Positions 1 to 9,148 of a stretch of DNA of 64,000 bases are shown piece after piece (positions within the stretch are counted from its first letter, which is position 1; each line of letters opens with the position of its first letter). The notes under the pieces are model-generated. The model was not told where the DNA came from. It did no database searches and saw nothing but the letters and a program-made list of their open reading frames with translations. Position numbers and translations under genes: made by a program. Source of the DNA: Rhodococcus sp. IEGM 1409 (GTDB taxonomy: Bacteria; Actinomycetota; Actinomycetes; Mycobacteriales; Mycobacteriaceae); assembly GCF_030056735.1 (NCBI RefSeq), contig NZ_JASHKN010000016.1:1-64000 (forward strand), given 5' to 3'.

Positions 1-2
1 TC

Positions 3-554
3 ATGGCGGCCCTCGCGGTCACCAGTGAGTACCGCTTCGGGACCATCCGAACCACGTTCCAGGCAGTGCCGAACCGTGCCTCGGTTCTGATCGCCAAAGC
101 CGGCCTCATCGGTGCCTTCGGTGCGGTGCTGACGTTTGTCCTCGCTTTCGGGTCCTACGCGGTGGCCAAAGCCATGGCCGGTTCCGAGGCCAGCACGGGC
201 CTGACCCTGTCGACCGGTGATGACTGGCGTGCGATCTACGGCATCCCGATCTACGCGTTCCTGTGCGTGATTCTTGCTGTCGGCGTGGGATCGATCATCC
301 GTCAGTCCGCCGGCGCGATTGCGTTGCTCCTGCTCTGGCCGCTGCTCATCGAGAGCCTGTTCGGACTGTTCGGCAGCTTCGGCGAGAAGATCACCCCGTT
401 CCTGCCGTTCGCGAATGCAAACCACTTCCTCAGCCCGGGCGGCGGAAGCCTCGACTTCCACTGGGGCCCGTGGGGCAGCCTGATCTACTTCGCGGCCTTC
501 GTTCTGGTGATTTTCGGAGCAAGTATTGTCATCGTGAATCGTCGCGACGCCTGA
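3..554 (+). CDS. ABC-2 type transporter permease, C-terminal part (5' end outside window)
   Basis: The frame is open from the edge of the window, so the ATG at 3 is probably an internal Met and the true start lies upstream. The 183 visible residues begin with a cytoplasmic stretch (SEYRFGTIRTTF) of the kind seen in ABC-2 permeases. Hydrophobic segments follow at about residues 28-55, 78-118 and 158-178, and the protein ends in NRRDA. It should form the membrane channel of an export ABC transporter whose ATPase would be encoded upstream. Two inverted repeats follow the stop. The substrate cannot be predicted. Confidence 0.8.
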   Translation: MAALAVTSEYRFGTIRTTFQAVPNRASVLIAKAGLIGAFGAVLTFVLAFGSYAVAKAMAGSEASTGLTLSTGDDWRAIYGIPIYAFLCVILAVGVGSIIRQSAGAIALLLLWPLLIESLFGLFGSFGEKITPFLPFANANHFLSPGGGSLDFHWGPWGSLIYFAAFVLVIFGASIVIVNRRDA

Positions 555-566
555 TCTTGTCGCTCC

Positions 567-597
567 CTCGGTAGGTGTTGTCGGGAGACCTACCGAG
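567..597. terminator. Inverted repeat after the ABC permease gene
   Basis: CTCGGTAGGT (567-576) pairs perfectly with ACCTACCGAG (588-597) across an 11-base loop. It starts 13 bases after the stop codon. No T-run follows, so it may be a weak terminator or an mRNA-stabilising hairpin. Confidence 0.5.
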
Positions 598-618
598 AAC
601 GAGGAGTGACAGCAGAGT

Positions 619-659
619 AGGGACCCAGTACGAAAAACCATTCGTACTGGGTCCCTTTC
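619..659 (+). terminator. Strong hairpin terminator before the M28 peptidase gene
   Basis: A perfect 15-bp stem (619-633 with 642-656) has an 8-base loop, AAAACCAT. It is followed by TTCC. It separates the ABC permease unit from the peptidase gene that starts at 687. Confidence 0.7.
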
Positions 660-686
660 CTGCGTTCGGGCCGATATCCTCCGAAG

Positions 687-2141
687 ATGAGACTCTTCGG
701 TGTGGTTGTGGTCGGAATGGCTGGAGCACTCGTGGTGAGTGGATGCTCGTCGTCGGGAAGTCAAGCAGCTGTCCCGACAGACCCGGTTGCATTCTCCGAG
801 ACCGTCACGGTCGACGCCGTGACCGGGCATCTGGAGCAACTCGAGAAGATCGCCGGTAACAACGACGGCAATCGATCGGCCGGAACCCCCGGCTACGACG
901 CCAGCGTCGACTATGTGGCAAACCTGCTCGAAGACAAGGGTTTCGACGTCAGTACCCCGGAATTCGATTTCAGTTCCTTCGATCCCGGTACCGAATCCCT
1001 GAAAGCCGCTGACGGCTCAGATGTTCCGGTGCGGGCGTTGACGTATTCGGCGTCCACGGGGCCGGCCGGAATCACGGCGCGTCTGGTGGCGATTCCCGCC
1101 GACGAGACCCCCGGTTGCGAAGCCACAGACTACGACGGCCGCGACGTGAGCGGTGCCATCGTGCTGGTCACCCGCGGAGTGTGCCCGTTCGGCGACAAGC
1201 AGAAGATCGCCGCGGACCGTGGCGCGGCAGCGTTGCTGGTTGCGAACAACGAGGACGCAATGCTGGGCGGGGCTACCTTGGGCGAACCCGAAGACGCCCG
1301 CATCCCGACGGGCGGGGTGAGTAAGGCGTCGGGCGAGGCTCTTGCCGCAGCGCCCGGAGACCTCACGCTGATTCTCGACACGTCGACGGAAACGACGAAG
1401 TCGCGCAACGTGATTGCGCAGACCAAAACCGGCGCGACCGACAACGTGATTGTCGTGGGCGCCCACCTCGACAGTGTGCCAGAAGGTCCCGGAATCAACG
1501 ACAACGGAAGCGGTACCGCAGCCGTGCTGGAAACCGCGCTGCAAATGGGAAGCTCACCGAACATCGAGAATGCCGTGCGCTTCGCGTTCTGGGGTGCGGA
1601 AGAAGTGGGATTGGTCGGCTCCACTCGCTACGTCGAGGGCCTGAGCGATCAGGAACGGGCCGACATCGCCCTGTACTTGAATTTCGACATGCTCGGTTCG
1701 CCCAACGCCGGATACCTGGCTTACGACGGCGACAACTCGGACGCCGTGGGGGAGGGGCCGGGGCCCGAGGGCTCGGCAGGTATCGAGCGCACTTTCGTCG
1801 ATTTTCTCGCCGGGCGGGGGATTGCGGCGGACGGAACGGACTTCGACGGGCGCTCCGACTACGGCCCGTTCATCGAGATCGGAATCCCGGCGGGTGGCGT
1901 GTTCAGCGGCGCCGACGAACGCAAGACGCCGGTTCAGGCCGAGAAGTGGGGCGGAGAAGCCGAGGAGACCTTCGACCCGAACTACCACAGTGCCCAGGAC
2001 AACCTCGCGAACATCGATCGCGAAGCGCTCGCTGCCAATGCTTCTGCAGTAGCCTTCGGAGTTGCGACGTATGCCCAGGATTTGAGTGGGCCGAACGGAG
2101 TTCCCGTCGGCGATGCCCGGGCACAGGCCAGAACCGAATGA
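687..2141 (+). CDS. M28 family zinc metallopeptidase, secreted lipoprotein with PA domain
   Basis: This 484-residue protein starts with a lipoprotein signal peptide; the lipobox VVSGC places the lipidated Cys at residue 20. A PA (protease-associated) insert spans about residues 115-230. The co-catalytic zinc peptidase domain follows. Its ligands are visible: H260 in VVGAHLDSV, D272 in NDNGSG, E305/E306 in WGAEEVGL, D334 in LNFDMLGS and H434 in YHSAQDN. The family removes N-terminal residues from peptides outside the cytoplasmic membrane, comparable to mycobacterial LpqL. All metal ligands are present, so it should be active. The gene stands alone between a terminator and a repeat tract that begins inside its last codons. 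Confidence 0.9.
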   Translation: MRLFGVVVVGMAGALVVSGCSSSGSQAAVPTDPVAFSETVTVDAVTGHLEQLEKIAGNNDGNRSAGTPGYDASVDYVANLLEDKGFDVSTPEFDFSSFDPGTESLKAADGSDVPVRALTYSASTGPAGITARLVAIPADETPGCEATDYDGRDVSGAIVLVTRGVCPFGDKQKIAADRGAAALLVANNEDAMLGGATLGEPEDARIPTGGVSKASGEALAAAPGDLTLILDTSTETTKSRNVIAQTKTGATDNVIVVGAHLDSVPEGPGINDNGSGTAAVLETALQMGSSPNIENAVRFAFWGAEEVGLVGSTRYVEGLSDQERADIALYLNFDMLGSPNAGYLAYDGDNSDAVGEGPGPEGSAGIERTFVDFLAGRGIAADGTDFDGRSDYGPFIEIGIPAGGVFSGADERKTPVQAEKWGGEAEETFDPNYHSAQDNLANIDREALAANASAVAFGVATYAQDLSGPNGVPVGDARAQARTE

Positions 2142-2204
2142 TCGACTGACCGACTGACCGAATGATCGACTGACCGAATGATCGACTGACCGAATGATCG
2201 ATTG
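2133..2204. repeat. Tandem repeat of a 16-bp unit across the peptidase stop codon
   Basis: The unit ACCGAATGATCGACTG occurs at 2133-2148, 2157-2172, 2173-2188 and, with one change, 2189-2204. An extra half-unit ACCGACTG sits at 2149-2156. The array begins within the last codons of the M28 gene; its first copy contains the TGA stop. It probably arose by slippage. Confidence 0.9.
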
Positions 2205-2278
2205 CGCGAGCGACCAGGAGGCCACTGTGCGAGAACCGCGGCAGCACACTGTCTGTAACTCTGAGTTACGCTTGAGTT

Positions 2279-3130
2279 ATGGCTGATCTGTCCCCGGAGA
2301 GCACCGACACGACAGGTGCCTCTTCCTCCTCGGTTCGAGGCGTCGTCGATGTCGTCTTGAACTCTGCGGCAGAACTGAACCGTCGGCAGCAACTCATCGA
2401 CGCGTTACGGCGGCTCAGGCGGGCATTACCCGGCGATCCGGGATTCGGGGATCCGCTCTCGCTCGCCGGTCCTGGCGGTGCCCGCGCCGTGGCCCGCGTC
2501 GCTGACAGATTGCTCGATCAGAAGCCCGCAGCCACTCGGGAAGTGAGCCTCGGAGCACTGCAGGTATGGCAGGCAGCGCTGGAAAAGATGGGCCGCGGCC
2601 GCGGGGATCAAGAACTGACCATCGTCTTCACCGATCTTGTCGGCTTCTCCACCTGGTCGCTCGAAGCCGGTGACGGCGCCACGCTGACACTCCTGCGTGC
2701 GGTGGCGCAGGCCGTGGAAACTCCGATCACCGACAACGGCGGACACGTCGTCAAACGGATGGGCGACGGTCTGATGGCGGTGTTCATTCGCCCGGATGCG
2801 GCCTTGAAGGCGGTGTTCACCGCGCAGGACGCGCTCGCGGGAGTCGACCTCGACGGATACACCCCACGGATGCGTGTCGGCCTCCACACGGGAACTCCGC
2901 GTCAGATCGGCGACGACTGGCTCGGTGTCGACGTGACCATCGCCGCCCGGATGATGGGCTTGGGCGGCGACGGCAACGTCATGATGTCGGCGACAACTCT
3001 CGAGGAACTCGAAGCCGGCACCCTGGAGGATCTCGATCTTGCGATTCGGCCATGGCGGCGAGGGTTTTTCGCGACCACGCCCAACGGAGTTCCCGTCGAT
3101 CTGGGAATCTGGCGCGTGCGACGGAACTAG
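2279..3130 (+). CDS. Adenylate/guanylate cyclase domain protein (class III)
   Basis: This 283-residue soluble protein has a helical N-terminal half (to about residue 115) of unknown function. A class III nucleotide cyclase domain follows. Visible motifs are VFTDLVGFS, with the first metal-binding Asp; VKRMGDGLMAVF, with the second metal-binding Asp and a purine-contacting Lys; and GVDVTIAARM, at the transition-state Asn/Arg position. The usual Asn of the last motif is not obvious (Thr is nearby), so activity or substrate choice may be altered. No membrane segment is visible. It appears monocistronic. Confidence 0.8.
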   Translation: MADLSPESTDTTGASSSSVRGVVDVVLNSAAELNRRQQLIDALRRLRRALPGDPGFGDPLSLAGPGGARAVARVADRLLDQKPAATREVSLGALQVWQAALEKMGRGRGDQELTIVFTDLVGFSTWSLEAGDGATLTLLRAVAQAVETPITDNGGHVVKRMGDGLMAVFIRPDAALKAVFTAQDALAGVDLDGYTPRMRVGLHTGTPRQIGDDWLGVDVTIAARMMGLGGDGNVMMSATTLEELEAGTLEDLDLAIRPWRRGFFATTPNGVPVDLGIWRVRRN

Positions 3131-3162
3131 CGCACTAGACCTCGAGCGCTAGACCTCGCGCG

Positions 3163-4005
3163 CTAGACCTGGAGCCGCCAGAGTGGGGACACCGGGCCGT
3201 GCCCGGCGCCCAGGTCGTACGACGCCTCGAGGCACTTGGTCACCCACTCCTTGCCGAATGCCACTGCATCCGGAACGGAATAGCCGTGTGCGAGAGCGCA
3301 AGTGATCGCAGCAGCCAGTGTGTCTCCACCGCCGTGGTCGTTGCCGGTGTCGATCCGGGCACTGCTGAATTCGAGGAAACGGTCGCCGTCGAACAGCAGG
3401 TCGGTGGACAACTCCGATGTGCGAAGGTGGCCGCCCTTGACGATGGACCACTGAGCGCCGAGTGAGTGCAGCGCTTCTGCCGCTTGGCGAGCGCTCTTGT
3501 CGTCGACGACCTCGATGCCGGTGATCAAGCGGACCTCGTCGAGGTTCGGAGTGACCACCGTGGCAGCCGGAATCAAGGTGTTGCGGACCGCGTCGAGTGC
3601 TTCTTCGTGCAGCAGTGGATCACCGTGCATCGACGCGCACACCGGGTCGACCACGAGCGGGATCGGTCGGTCGCGGCCGATCCCCACTTCTGCGGCGACC
3701 GCAGCTACCGCTTCGATGATCGTCGTCGATGCCAGCATTCCGGTCTTCGCTGCGCCGACGCCGATGTCCGAGACCACGACGCGTACCTGGTCGGCGACGA
3801 TCTCCGGCGGAATCTCGTGGAAACCGCTGACACCCACTGAATTCTGGACCGTCACAGCGGCGACGGCCACGCAGGCGTGCACTCCGCACATCGCCATCGT
3901 GCGGGAATCGGCTTGGATACCGGCTCCACCGCCGGAATCGGTTCCGGCGATGGTCAATGCCCGAATCGGGGTCTGTCCGGCGGGGGTCAGGGGCAGCAGC
4001 TTCAC
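3163..4005 (-). CDS. thiD: Bifunctional hydroxymethylpyrimidine/phosphomethylpyrimidine kinase
   Basis: ThiD phosphorylates HMP to HMP-P and then HMP-PP, the pyrimidine precursor of thiamine. The ribokinase-like fold is evident from the N-terminal ALTIAGTDSGGGAGIQAD, the central VVDPVCASMHGDPLL, the TPNLDE segment and the GTP-like catalytic loop DTGNDHGGGDTLAAAI. I chose the GTG at 4005 (MKLLPLTPAG...), giving 280 residues; the ATG at 4062 would add 19 residues with no family counterpart. The usual catalytic motif is GTGCTFSAAI-like; here it reads NDHGGGDTLAAA, keeping the essential Asp. No other thiamine gene lies adjacent. Confidence 0.9.
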   Translation of the reverse strand: MKLLPLTPAGQTPIRALTIAGTDSGGGAGIQADSRTMAMCGVHACVAVAAVTVQNSVGVSGFHEIPPEIVADQVRVVVSDIGVGAAKTGMLASTTIIEAVAAVAAEVGIGRDRPIPLVVDPVCASMHGDPLLHEEALDAVRNTLIPAATVVTPNLDEVRLITGIEVVDDKSARQAAEALHSLGAQWSIVKGGHLRTSELSTDLLFDGDRFLEFSSARIDTGNDHGGGDTLAAAITCALAHGYSVPDAVAFGKEWVTKCLEASYDLGAGHGPVSPLWRLQV

Positions 4006-4253
4006 GACGACGAGCCTACCGATCGGACCTGGGGAAACGGCAGCTCGGTCCACCCCTTGCACGAACGACGGCGCGAACGACCGCGTGAACTGCGATTGCG
4101 ATCCGGTCGCTTCCGGTGCAAAAATTGGTCGAATCCGGGACAGCGTCGTCGGTAGCTGATTCTATGAGTGGCATGGATCACAGTTATGGAGAGCGTGCGA
4201 ACGCAGCTGTCGCCGATCGCGCAGGTGCACATCGTGCCGTGGAGGTCGCCGCA

Positions 4254-4604
4254 ATGAACGACATCGAAAACTCGAAAACCGGAACCTCACCGGAAGTGAC
4301 GCTCGTGGACAATCCGTCACACGAACGATTCGAACTGCTCTCCGGCGACGAGTTGGTCGGCATCCTCGGATATCGCGACGAGGACGAGATTCTGGGCAGT
4401 GGAGCCGAAGCCGGCGACGTGGTCGCTTACATGCACACCGTCGTCAAGGAAGAGTACGGCGGGCAGGGACTGGCAGCGGTACTCGTGCAGTTCGCGATGG
4501 ACTGTGCCCGTGACCGTGAATGGTCGGTACGGCCCGTGTGCACCTACGTTCAGCGGTACCTCGGCGAGCATCCCGAATATCTGGAATTGCTCGTCGAGGA
4601 CTGA
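4254..4604 (+). CDS. Small GNAT-type N-acetyltransferase (YidJ-like)
   Basis: This 116-residue single-domain protein has the compact YidJ/GCN5-related form. Its MHTVVKEEYGGQGLAAVLV stretch gives the acetyl-CoA-binding R/Q-x-x-G-x-G/A loop, and VCTYVQRYLGEHPEY is typical of the small YidJ-type family. The ATG at 4254 is preceded by GGAGG at 4241-4245, eight bases upstream, so I prefer it to the ATG at 4116. It is convergent with xthA. The substrate is unknown. Confidence 0.8.
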   Translation: MNDIENSKTGTSPEVTLVDNPSHERFELLSGDELVGILGYRDEDEILGSGAEAGDVVAYMHTVVKEEYGGQGLAAVLVQFAMDCARDREWSVRPVCTYVQRYLGEHPEYLELLVED

Positions 4605-4648
4605 CCGCCGGCAAATACGAACAGACGATCAGGCTCCGAGATTTACGA

Positions 4649-5449
4649 TTACCCGAGATTCACGATCACCGGAGCGTGATCGCTGGCGCCCTTGCCTTTT
4701 CGCTCGTTCCGGTCGATCTCGGCCGCCTCGACGCGTGCTGCAAATGCCGGTGAACCGAGGATGAAGTCGATTCGCATGCCCTGCTTCTTCGGGAAGCGAA
4801 GCTGCGTGTAGTCCCAGTACGTGTACACACCGGGACCGGGGGTGTACGGGCGAACGACGTCCGCGAACCCGGACTCGGTGAACGCCGTGAAGGCCGCTCG
4901 TTCCGGCTCCGACGTGTGGGTCTTGCCCTCGAAGAACCCGGGATCCCACACGTCGTCGTCCGTGGGAGCGACGTTCCAGTCGCCGACCAGGGCGATCTGC
5001 GCGTCGGGATCCTGCTTGAGCCAGCCCTCCGCGTCGTCGCGCAGCTTGGCCAGCCAATCCAGCTTGTAGGCGTAATGCGGGTCTTCGAGCTCACGGCCGT
5101 TGGGGACGTACAGGCTCCACACCCGCACACCGCCGCAAGTCGCACCGATCGCACGTGCCTCGCGGACCGGATCGGCCTCGGGGTCCTTGTCGAACCCGGG
5201 CTGATCCTCGAAGCCGATCTGCACGTCGTCCAAGCCGACGCGCGAAGCGATGGCGACACCGTTCCACTGGCTCAACCCGACATGGGCGACCTCGTAGCCG
5301 ATCTCCTTGAAGCGCTCGTACGGAAACTGCTCGTCCTTGCACTTGGTTTCCTGCATTGCCAGGACGTCGACGTCGGATCGACCGAGCCAGTCGATGATCC
5401 GGTCGGTACGGGCACGGACGGAGTTGACGTTCCAAGTAGCGATGCGCAC
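4649..5449 (-). CDS. xthA: Exodeoxyribonuclease III (AP endonuclease)
   Basis: This Mg-dependent DNA repair nuclease cleaves 5' to abasic sites and has 3'-5' exonuclease and 3'-phosphatase activity. Its endonuclease/exonuclease/phosphatase fold motifs are RIATWNVNSVRAR, MQETK (metal Glu), WNGVAI, GDWNVAPTDDDVWD, RIDFIL and SDHAPVIV (catalytic Asp-His). I place the start at the GTG at 5449 (MRIATWNV...), giving 266 residues, the usual size; longer frames add only low-complexity residues. It lies downstream of def and a GNAT gene on the same strand, the order seen at M. tuberculosis Rv0427c-Rv0429c. Confidence 0.93.
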   Translation of the reverse strand: MRIATWNVNSVRARTDRIIDWLGRSDVDVLAMQETKCKDEQFPYERFKEIGYEVAHVGLSQWNGVAIASRVGLDDVQIGFEDQPGFDKDPEADPVREARAIGATCGGVRVWSLYVPNGRELEDPHYAYKLDWLAKLRDDAEGWLKQDPDAQIALVGDWNVAPTDDDVWDPGFFEGKTHTSEPERAAFTAFTESGFADVVRPYTPGPGVYTYWDYTQLRFPKKQGMRIDFILGSPAFAARVEAAEIDRNERKGKGASDHAPVIVNLG

Positions 5450-5465
5450 GAGGGCAAGCCTAGCG

Positions 5466-6377
5466 TCAGCCCCCGACAGGATCGGTGGCGTATCGGTAGC
5501 GGTGGTGTTCGACGAACCCGAGCCGCTCGTAGAGCGCGATTGCCGCGGAGTTCCCGGCCGAAACCTGGAGGTACGCGTGCGTCGCACCGTTCTCGCGACC
5601 CCACGAGAGTAGATCCCCGCAGATCAGCGACCCGATTCCGTGACGACGGTGTTCGGGGGCGACGTGAATGCCGGTGAGCCCGATCCAGCGCTTGTGGTCG
5701 GGCGCCTCGGTGAGCGCAGCGCGCCCGATGGCAAGCGTCGTATCGGTGTTTCCGATCGCGGCGAAAGTTGCGCTGCCCACTACGGCGGTGAGGACCGCCT
5801 CGACGTGTGTGGGATCGGCGCGGGCGTCGTACATCGACAGCCAGTTGTGGTCGGGACGGTCGGCGAAAGAGGTGACCGGTGGGCCTGGCGGCAGCGTGAC
5901 GTTGCCCATATCGGCTGCCATCACGATGGTTTCCTTCTCACAGGTCCACCCGTCCGGAGCGGTGCCGAGCCGATCGGGGAGGAGCAGCAGGGTCGGCAGA
6001 TCGCGGTCACCGAACCACTGACGTATCCGTTCGAGAGTGCTCGCCTCGAAGCCGGCCACTGTCCCCGAACCGCCGAGTGGCAAAGCCGAATTGGCACGGC
6101 CCGTCAACCCGTGACCGGCCCGCATCAACCAACCGTCGATCCAGGCCTGTTCGACCCCCGGCCATGCCGCCGCGGCAGCCGTTTCGAGGTTTCGAATCTC
6201 GCCGATGCGAATCGGGCGGGCCGAGAGAGTCTTGAGTGCAATCACCTGATCGGCGGAGACCTGGACCAGACGACCGTCGCTGCTGCGGACGGCGATGGGA
6301 TCGGCACCCTCGAGGATGCCGATGACGTCGGTCATGGGATGCGAGTAGCCGGGTGGGAGCTTGTATCGCAGGACCAC
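5466..6377 (-). CDS. GNAT family N-acetyltransferase (Rv0428c-like)
   Basis: This 303-residue protein starts at GTG 6377. Its N-terminal part (about residues 20-90) looks like a small beta domain. The GNAT domain is C-terminal: GLTGIHVAPEHRRHGIGSLI is the acetyl-CoA loop (R-R-x-G-I/L-G), and YLQVSAGNSAAIALYERLGF is the motif B helix ending. It sits between def and xthA with short gaps (40 and 16 bases), so the three genes are probably co-transcribed. The order equals M. tuberculosis Rv0427c-Rv0428c-Rv0429c, recalled from memory. The substrate is unknown. Confidence 0.85.
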   Translation of the reverse strand: MVLRYKLPPGYSHPMTDVIGILEGADPIAVRSSDGRLVQVSADQVIALKTLSARPIRIGEIRNLETAAAAAWPGVEQAWIDGWLMRAGHGLTGRANSALPLGGSGTVAGFEASTLERIRQWFGDRDLPTLLLLPDRLGTAPDGWTCEKETIVMAADMGNVTLPPGPPVTSFADRPDHNWLSMYDARADPTHVEAVLTAVVGSATFAAIGNTDTTLAIGRAALTEAPDHKRWIGLTGIHVAPEHRRHGIGSLICGDLLSWGRENGATHAYLQVSAGNSAAIALYERLGFVEHHRYRYATDPVGG

Positions 6378-6417
6378 CCGGCTACCGATCGAAATGTTGC
6401 CGTTCAGAGCAGAATTC

Positions 6418-7017
6418 TCAGTCTTCGTAATCGTCGTCGTCGTGACCGAACGGATCGTCGACGGTGCCCGGCGTCCACGTCAGACCGGGCTTGCCCCAAC
6501 CGGAACGCTTGATGATCTTCTTGGCGGCGCGCGCGTTGCGGCCGATCAGCACGTCCGTGTAAAGGAAGCCGTCGAGATGGCCCGTCTCGTGCTGGAGCAT
6601 CCGTGCGAAGAATCCGGTGCCCTCGACCTCGATCGGGTTGCCGTCGGCGTCGGTGCCGGTGACCTTCGCCCAGTCGGCGCGGCCCGTCGGGAACTGCTCG
6701 CCGGGGACCGAAAGGCAACCCTCGAAGTCTTCGTCCGGGTCGGGCATCGTCTGGGGGATTTCGGAGGTCTCGAGTACCGGGTTGACGACAACGCCGCGTC
6801 GACGCTCGCTGCTGCGGTCGTCTCCGGGGCAGTCGTAGACGAAGACTCGGAGTGAAACACCGACCTGATTGGCCGCCAGACCGACGCCGTTGGCGGCGTC
6901 CATCGTCTCGTACATGTCTGCGATCAGTTCGGCGATCTCGGCCGGGGACTGAGTGACCGGCTCTGTCGCCTTGTGCAGTACCGGGTCGCCGACGATTCGG
7001 ATGGGGAGGATAGCCAT
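6418..7017 (-). CDS. def: Peptide deformylase
   Basis: Def removes the formyl group from the N-terminal Met of nascent proteins. All three motifs are present: [10 protein letters not shown] (motif 1), EGCLSVPG with the metal-binding Cys (motif 2), and QHETGHLDG, an HExxH with two metal His and the catalytic Glu (motif 3). The HETGH form replaces the commoner HEIDH and is usual in mycobacteria. The start is ATG 7017 ([15 protein letters not shown]), giving 199 residues; the upstream ATG at 7065 would add a basic, non-conserved stretch. The acidic tail HDDDDYED is unusual but harmless. It is the first gene of def-GNAT-xthA. Confidence 0.95.
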   Translation of the reverse strand: MAILPIRIVGDPVLHKATEPVTQSPAEIAELIADMYETMDAANGVGLAANQVGVSLRVFVYDCPGDDRSSERRRGVVVNPVLETSEIPQTMPDPDEDFEGCLSVPGEQFPTGRADWAKVTGTDADGNPIEVEGTGFFARMLQHETGHLDGFLYTDVLIGRNARAAKKIIKRSGWGKPGLTWTPGTVDDPFGHDDDDYED

Positions 7018-7261
7018 GCGGACAAGGATAGTGCGGCGCGCCCGCGTAGTTATCACGGCCCGCACACTCGATCATGGTTCAATGGTTGCTGAAGAACAGC
7101 GATGTAATTCGTTGCTCGGTCGGAACGTGGGCCGCGGGGGAAATTGTGAGTTACCTTCGGGCCAGGGGACCGGGAAACTCACGGCCGCGGGAATTCGGTC
7201 GGAAAAAGAACACCGGGCATACGAGTCTCGCTGACGCCGAGCACAGCAGTCGAGGAGTGAC

Positions 7262-7612
7262 ATGGACGGCGCAACCGCGCGTAGTCGGAACCAGTCCGAA
7301 GGCACTGGCGCCGACGATTCGGTACTGGATACAGCAGGCATGCACGAGGTCGGCGAAGACGGCCTCACCCGCCGGGAACACGACATCCTCTCCTTCGAGC
7401 GCCAGTGGTGGAAGTACGCCGGTGCGAAGGAAGAGGCCATCAAGGAGTTGTTCGACATGTCGGCAACCCGCTACTACCAGGTTCTCAATGCCTTGGTCGA
7501 TCGCCCCGAATCCTTGGCGGCTGATCCCATGCTGGTCAAGCGCCTGCGTCGTCTGCGTGCCAGCCGTCAGAAGGCAAGGGCTGCCCGTCGCCTCGGCTTC
7601 GAGGTCACCTGA
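7262..7612 (+). CDS. DUF3263 domain protein (Rv0430-like)
   Basis: This 116-residue protein has an acidic, disordered N-terminus (about residues 1-30). A conserved helical domain follows: REHDILSFERQWWKYAG, then KEEAIKELFDMSATRYYQVL, then a basic C-terminus. The second segment reads like a helix-turn-helix that could bind DNA. The ATG at 7262 has GAGGAG just upstream. It is divergent from def and 53 bases upstream of the LytR_C gene; the pair matches Rv0430-Rv0431. The function is unknown. Confidence 0.8.
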   Translation: MDGATARSRNQSEGTGADDSVLDTAGMHEVGEDGLTRREHDILSFERQWWKYAGAKEEAIKELFDMSATRYYQVLNALVDRPESLAADPMLVKRLRRLRASRQKARAARRLGFEVT

Positions 7613-7665
7613 ATCACGCGCACATATGAGCGGGCTGTCCACGTACTGGCGATAAGGTCGACATC

Positions 7666-8262
7666 GTGAGTACCCCGAAAGAGCAGCCGTCCGGACCTCC
7701 GCTTCGCGCAATCGCCATGGTGTTGATCGCTCTGGCGATCGTGTTCATCGGTCTCGGAGCAGCCTCCCTCGGTGGATCGGGCGACGGTGGATCGGGCGAC
7801 GAGAACACTGCAGCAGAGCAGACCGAATCTTCGGCGCCTGCCACGACGAGTGCTCCCGCGTCGGCCCCTGCCACCTCCAAGCCGGCAGCGACTACGCAAC
7901 CCGCTTCGGGCGATACCACCACCACGTCGCGACCCTCGGGAACTGCGACGACCACGACTTCCAGCTCCGCGAGCGGAACCGACACGTCGAATGTCAGCGT
8001 TCGAGTTCTCAACAACAGCACCGTCTCCGGTCTGGCAGCAGGCACTGCCGAGGAGTTGACGGCAGCAGGTTGGAACGTCGAGGAGACGGGTAACTACAGC
8101 GAGGGCACTGTCAGTACGACGACGGTGTACTACGGATCGTCCGCGGCAGAGAAGGCAGCGGCGCAGAAGATCGCAGCTGAACTCGGAGTCACCGCGGAAC
8201 CTCGATTCGCCGGCATCGCGAACGCGTCACCTGGCGTGATCGTGATCGTGACCTCCAACTGA
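7666..8262 (+). CDS. LytR C-terminal domain membrane-anchored protein (Rv0431-like)
   Basis: This 198-residue protein starts at GTG 7666. After a short cytoplasmic tail there is one membrane segment (about residues 13-33, [20 protein letters not shown]). A Thr/Ser/Ala/Pro-rich linker (about 40-105), probably in the cell wall space, leads to a LytR_C domain beginning [15 protein letters not shown]. That domain often accompanies cell-wall ligases; here it stands alone, without the LCP catalytic domain. A role in envelope assembly is inference from the family. Confidence 0.82.
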   Translation: MSTPKEQPSGPPLRAIAMVLIALAIVFIGLGAASLGGSGDGGSGDENTAAEQTESSAPATTSAPASAPATSKPAATTQPASGDTTTTSRPSGTATTTTSSSASGTDTSNVSVRVLNNSTVSGLAAGTAEELTAAGWNVEETGNYSEGTVSTTTVYYGSSAAEKAAAQKIAAELGVTAEPRFAGIANASPGVIVIVTSN

Positions 8263-8357
8263 CCGGTCGTGAAGGTGGAACTGACCCGTCGGTTCCAGCT
8301 ACTACACACGCCGTTATGATCAGAAGCACTTTCTCGCCACCTCAAAGGAGCGGTTCG

Positions 8358-9059
8358 ATGGCCCCCAGCAGCACCCGGCGTATGTCCTGGCGCGTCGTTG
8401 CCCCTGTAGTCGCGATTGCCGCTTTCGGCTTGACCGCTTGCAGTAACAGCGAAGAGCCCAGCAGCGTCCCAGGCACGACTCCTCCGGTGTGGACCGGTGC
8501 AGCCGATCCCAGCGCGCACGAAAGCGCGGGCGGCCACGGTTCCGAGACGGCTCACGCCGGCGCTTCTGCCGAGACGGTCACCGCAACACTGAACGGCACC
8601 GACGGCGCGAAGGTCGGAACGGTCACGTTCGCTCAGGAAGGTAGCGACGTCAAGGTCACCCTCGACGCCAAGGGCCTGACCCCCGGATTCCACGGATTTC
8701 ACGTCCACCAGGTTGCCAAGTGCGAGACCAATTCCGTAGCACCCAGCGGCGGAGAGCCGGGTAACTTCCTCTCGGCAGGCGGACACTTCCAGGCCGAGGG
8801 CCACACGGGCCATCCGGCCAGCGGCGACCTCACTTCGGTCCAGGTCCTCGAAGACGGCACCGCCACGCTGGTCACCACGACCGATGCATTCACCGTCGAC
8901 GAACTGGTCGCAAACGGTGGAACTTCCGTCATGATCCACGCAGGTGCGGACAACTTCGGCAACGTTCCGACGCGTTACGCGCCGGCACCGGATCAGCAGA
9001 CCCTCGACACCGGTGACGCAGGCGGACGCGTTGCTTGCGGTGTCATCACCAAGAGCTGA
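8358..9059 (+). CDS. sodC: Superoxide dismutase [Cu-Zn], lipoprotein
   Basis: SodC dismutes superoxide outside the cytoplasmic membrane. The ATG at 8358 follows AAAGGAG (8344-8350) with seven-base spacing, so I prefer it to the ATG at 8316. The signal peptide ends in a lipobox-like GLTAC. Copper ligands are visible in [30 protein letters not shown] and [12 protein letters not shown] paired Cys (in HQVAKC and GGRVACGVI) forms the conserved disulphide. The context matches Rv0432 sodC. Confidence 0.93.
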   Translation: MAPSSTRRMSWRVVAPVVAIAAFGLTACSNSEEPSSVPGTTPPVWTGAADPSAHESAGGHGSETAHAGASAETVTATLNGTDGAKVGTVTFAQEGSDVKVTLDAKGLTPGFHGFHVHQVAKCETNSVAPSGGEPGNFLSAGGHFQAEGHTGHPASGDLTSVQVLEDGTATLVTTTDAFTVDELVANGGTSVMIHAGADNFGNVPTRYAPAPDQQTLDTGDAGGRVACGVITKS

Positions 9060-9148
9060 CAACTCACCTGAGTTTTGCATCACTTCCGGCGACTACCACG
9101 CAGTAGCCAGCACGGTGTTTTTACCGACACTGTGATTGGATTCTCTGC

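Noticed and set aside
2133..2204. Repeat array considered as a CRISPR
   Set aside because: Units are contiguous with no unique spacers, and no cas gene is near.
7075..7261. Possible gene in the def/DUF3263 gap
   Set aside because: Several short frames overlap with no ribosome site or conserved motif; it is best read as a divergent promoter region.
8130..9083. Minus-strand open frame of 317 codons over sodC
   Set aside because: No motif; sodC on the other strand is certain.
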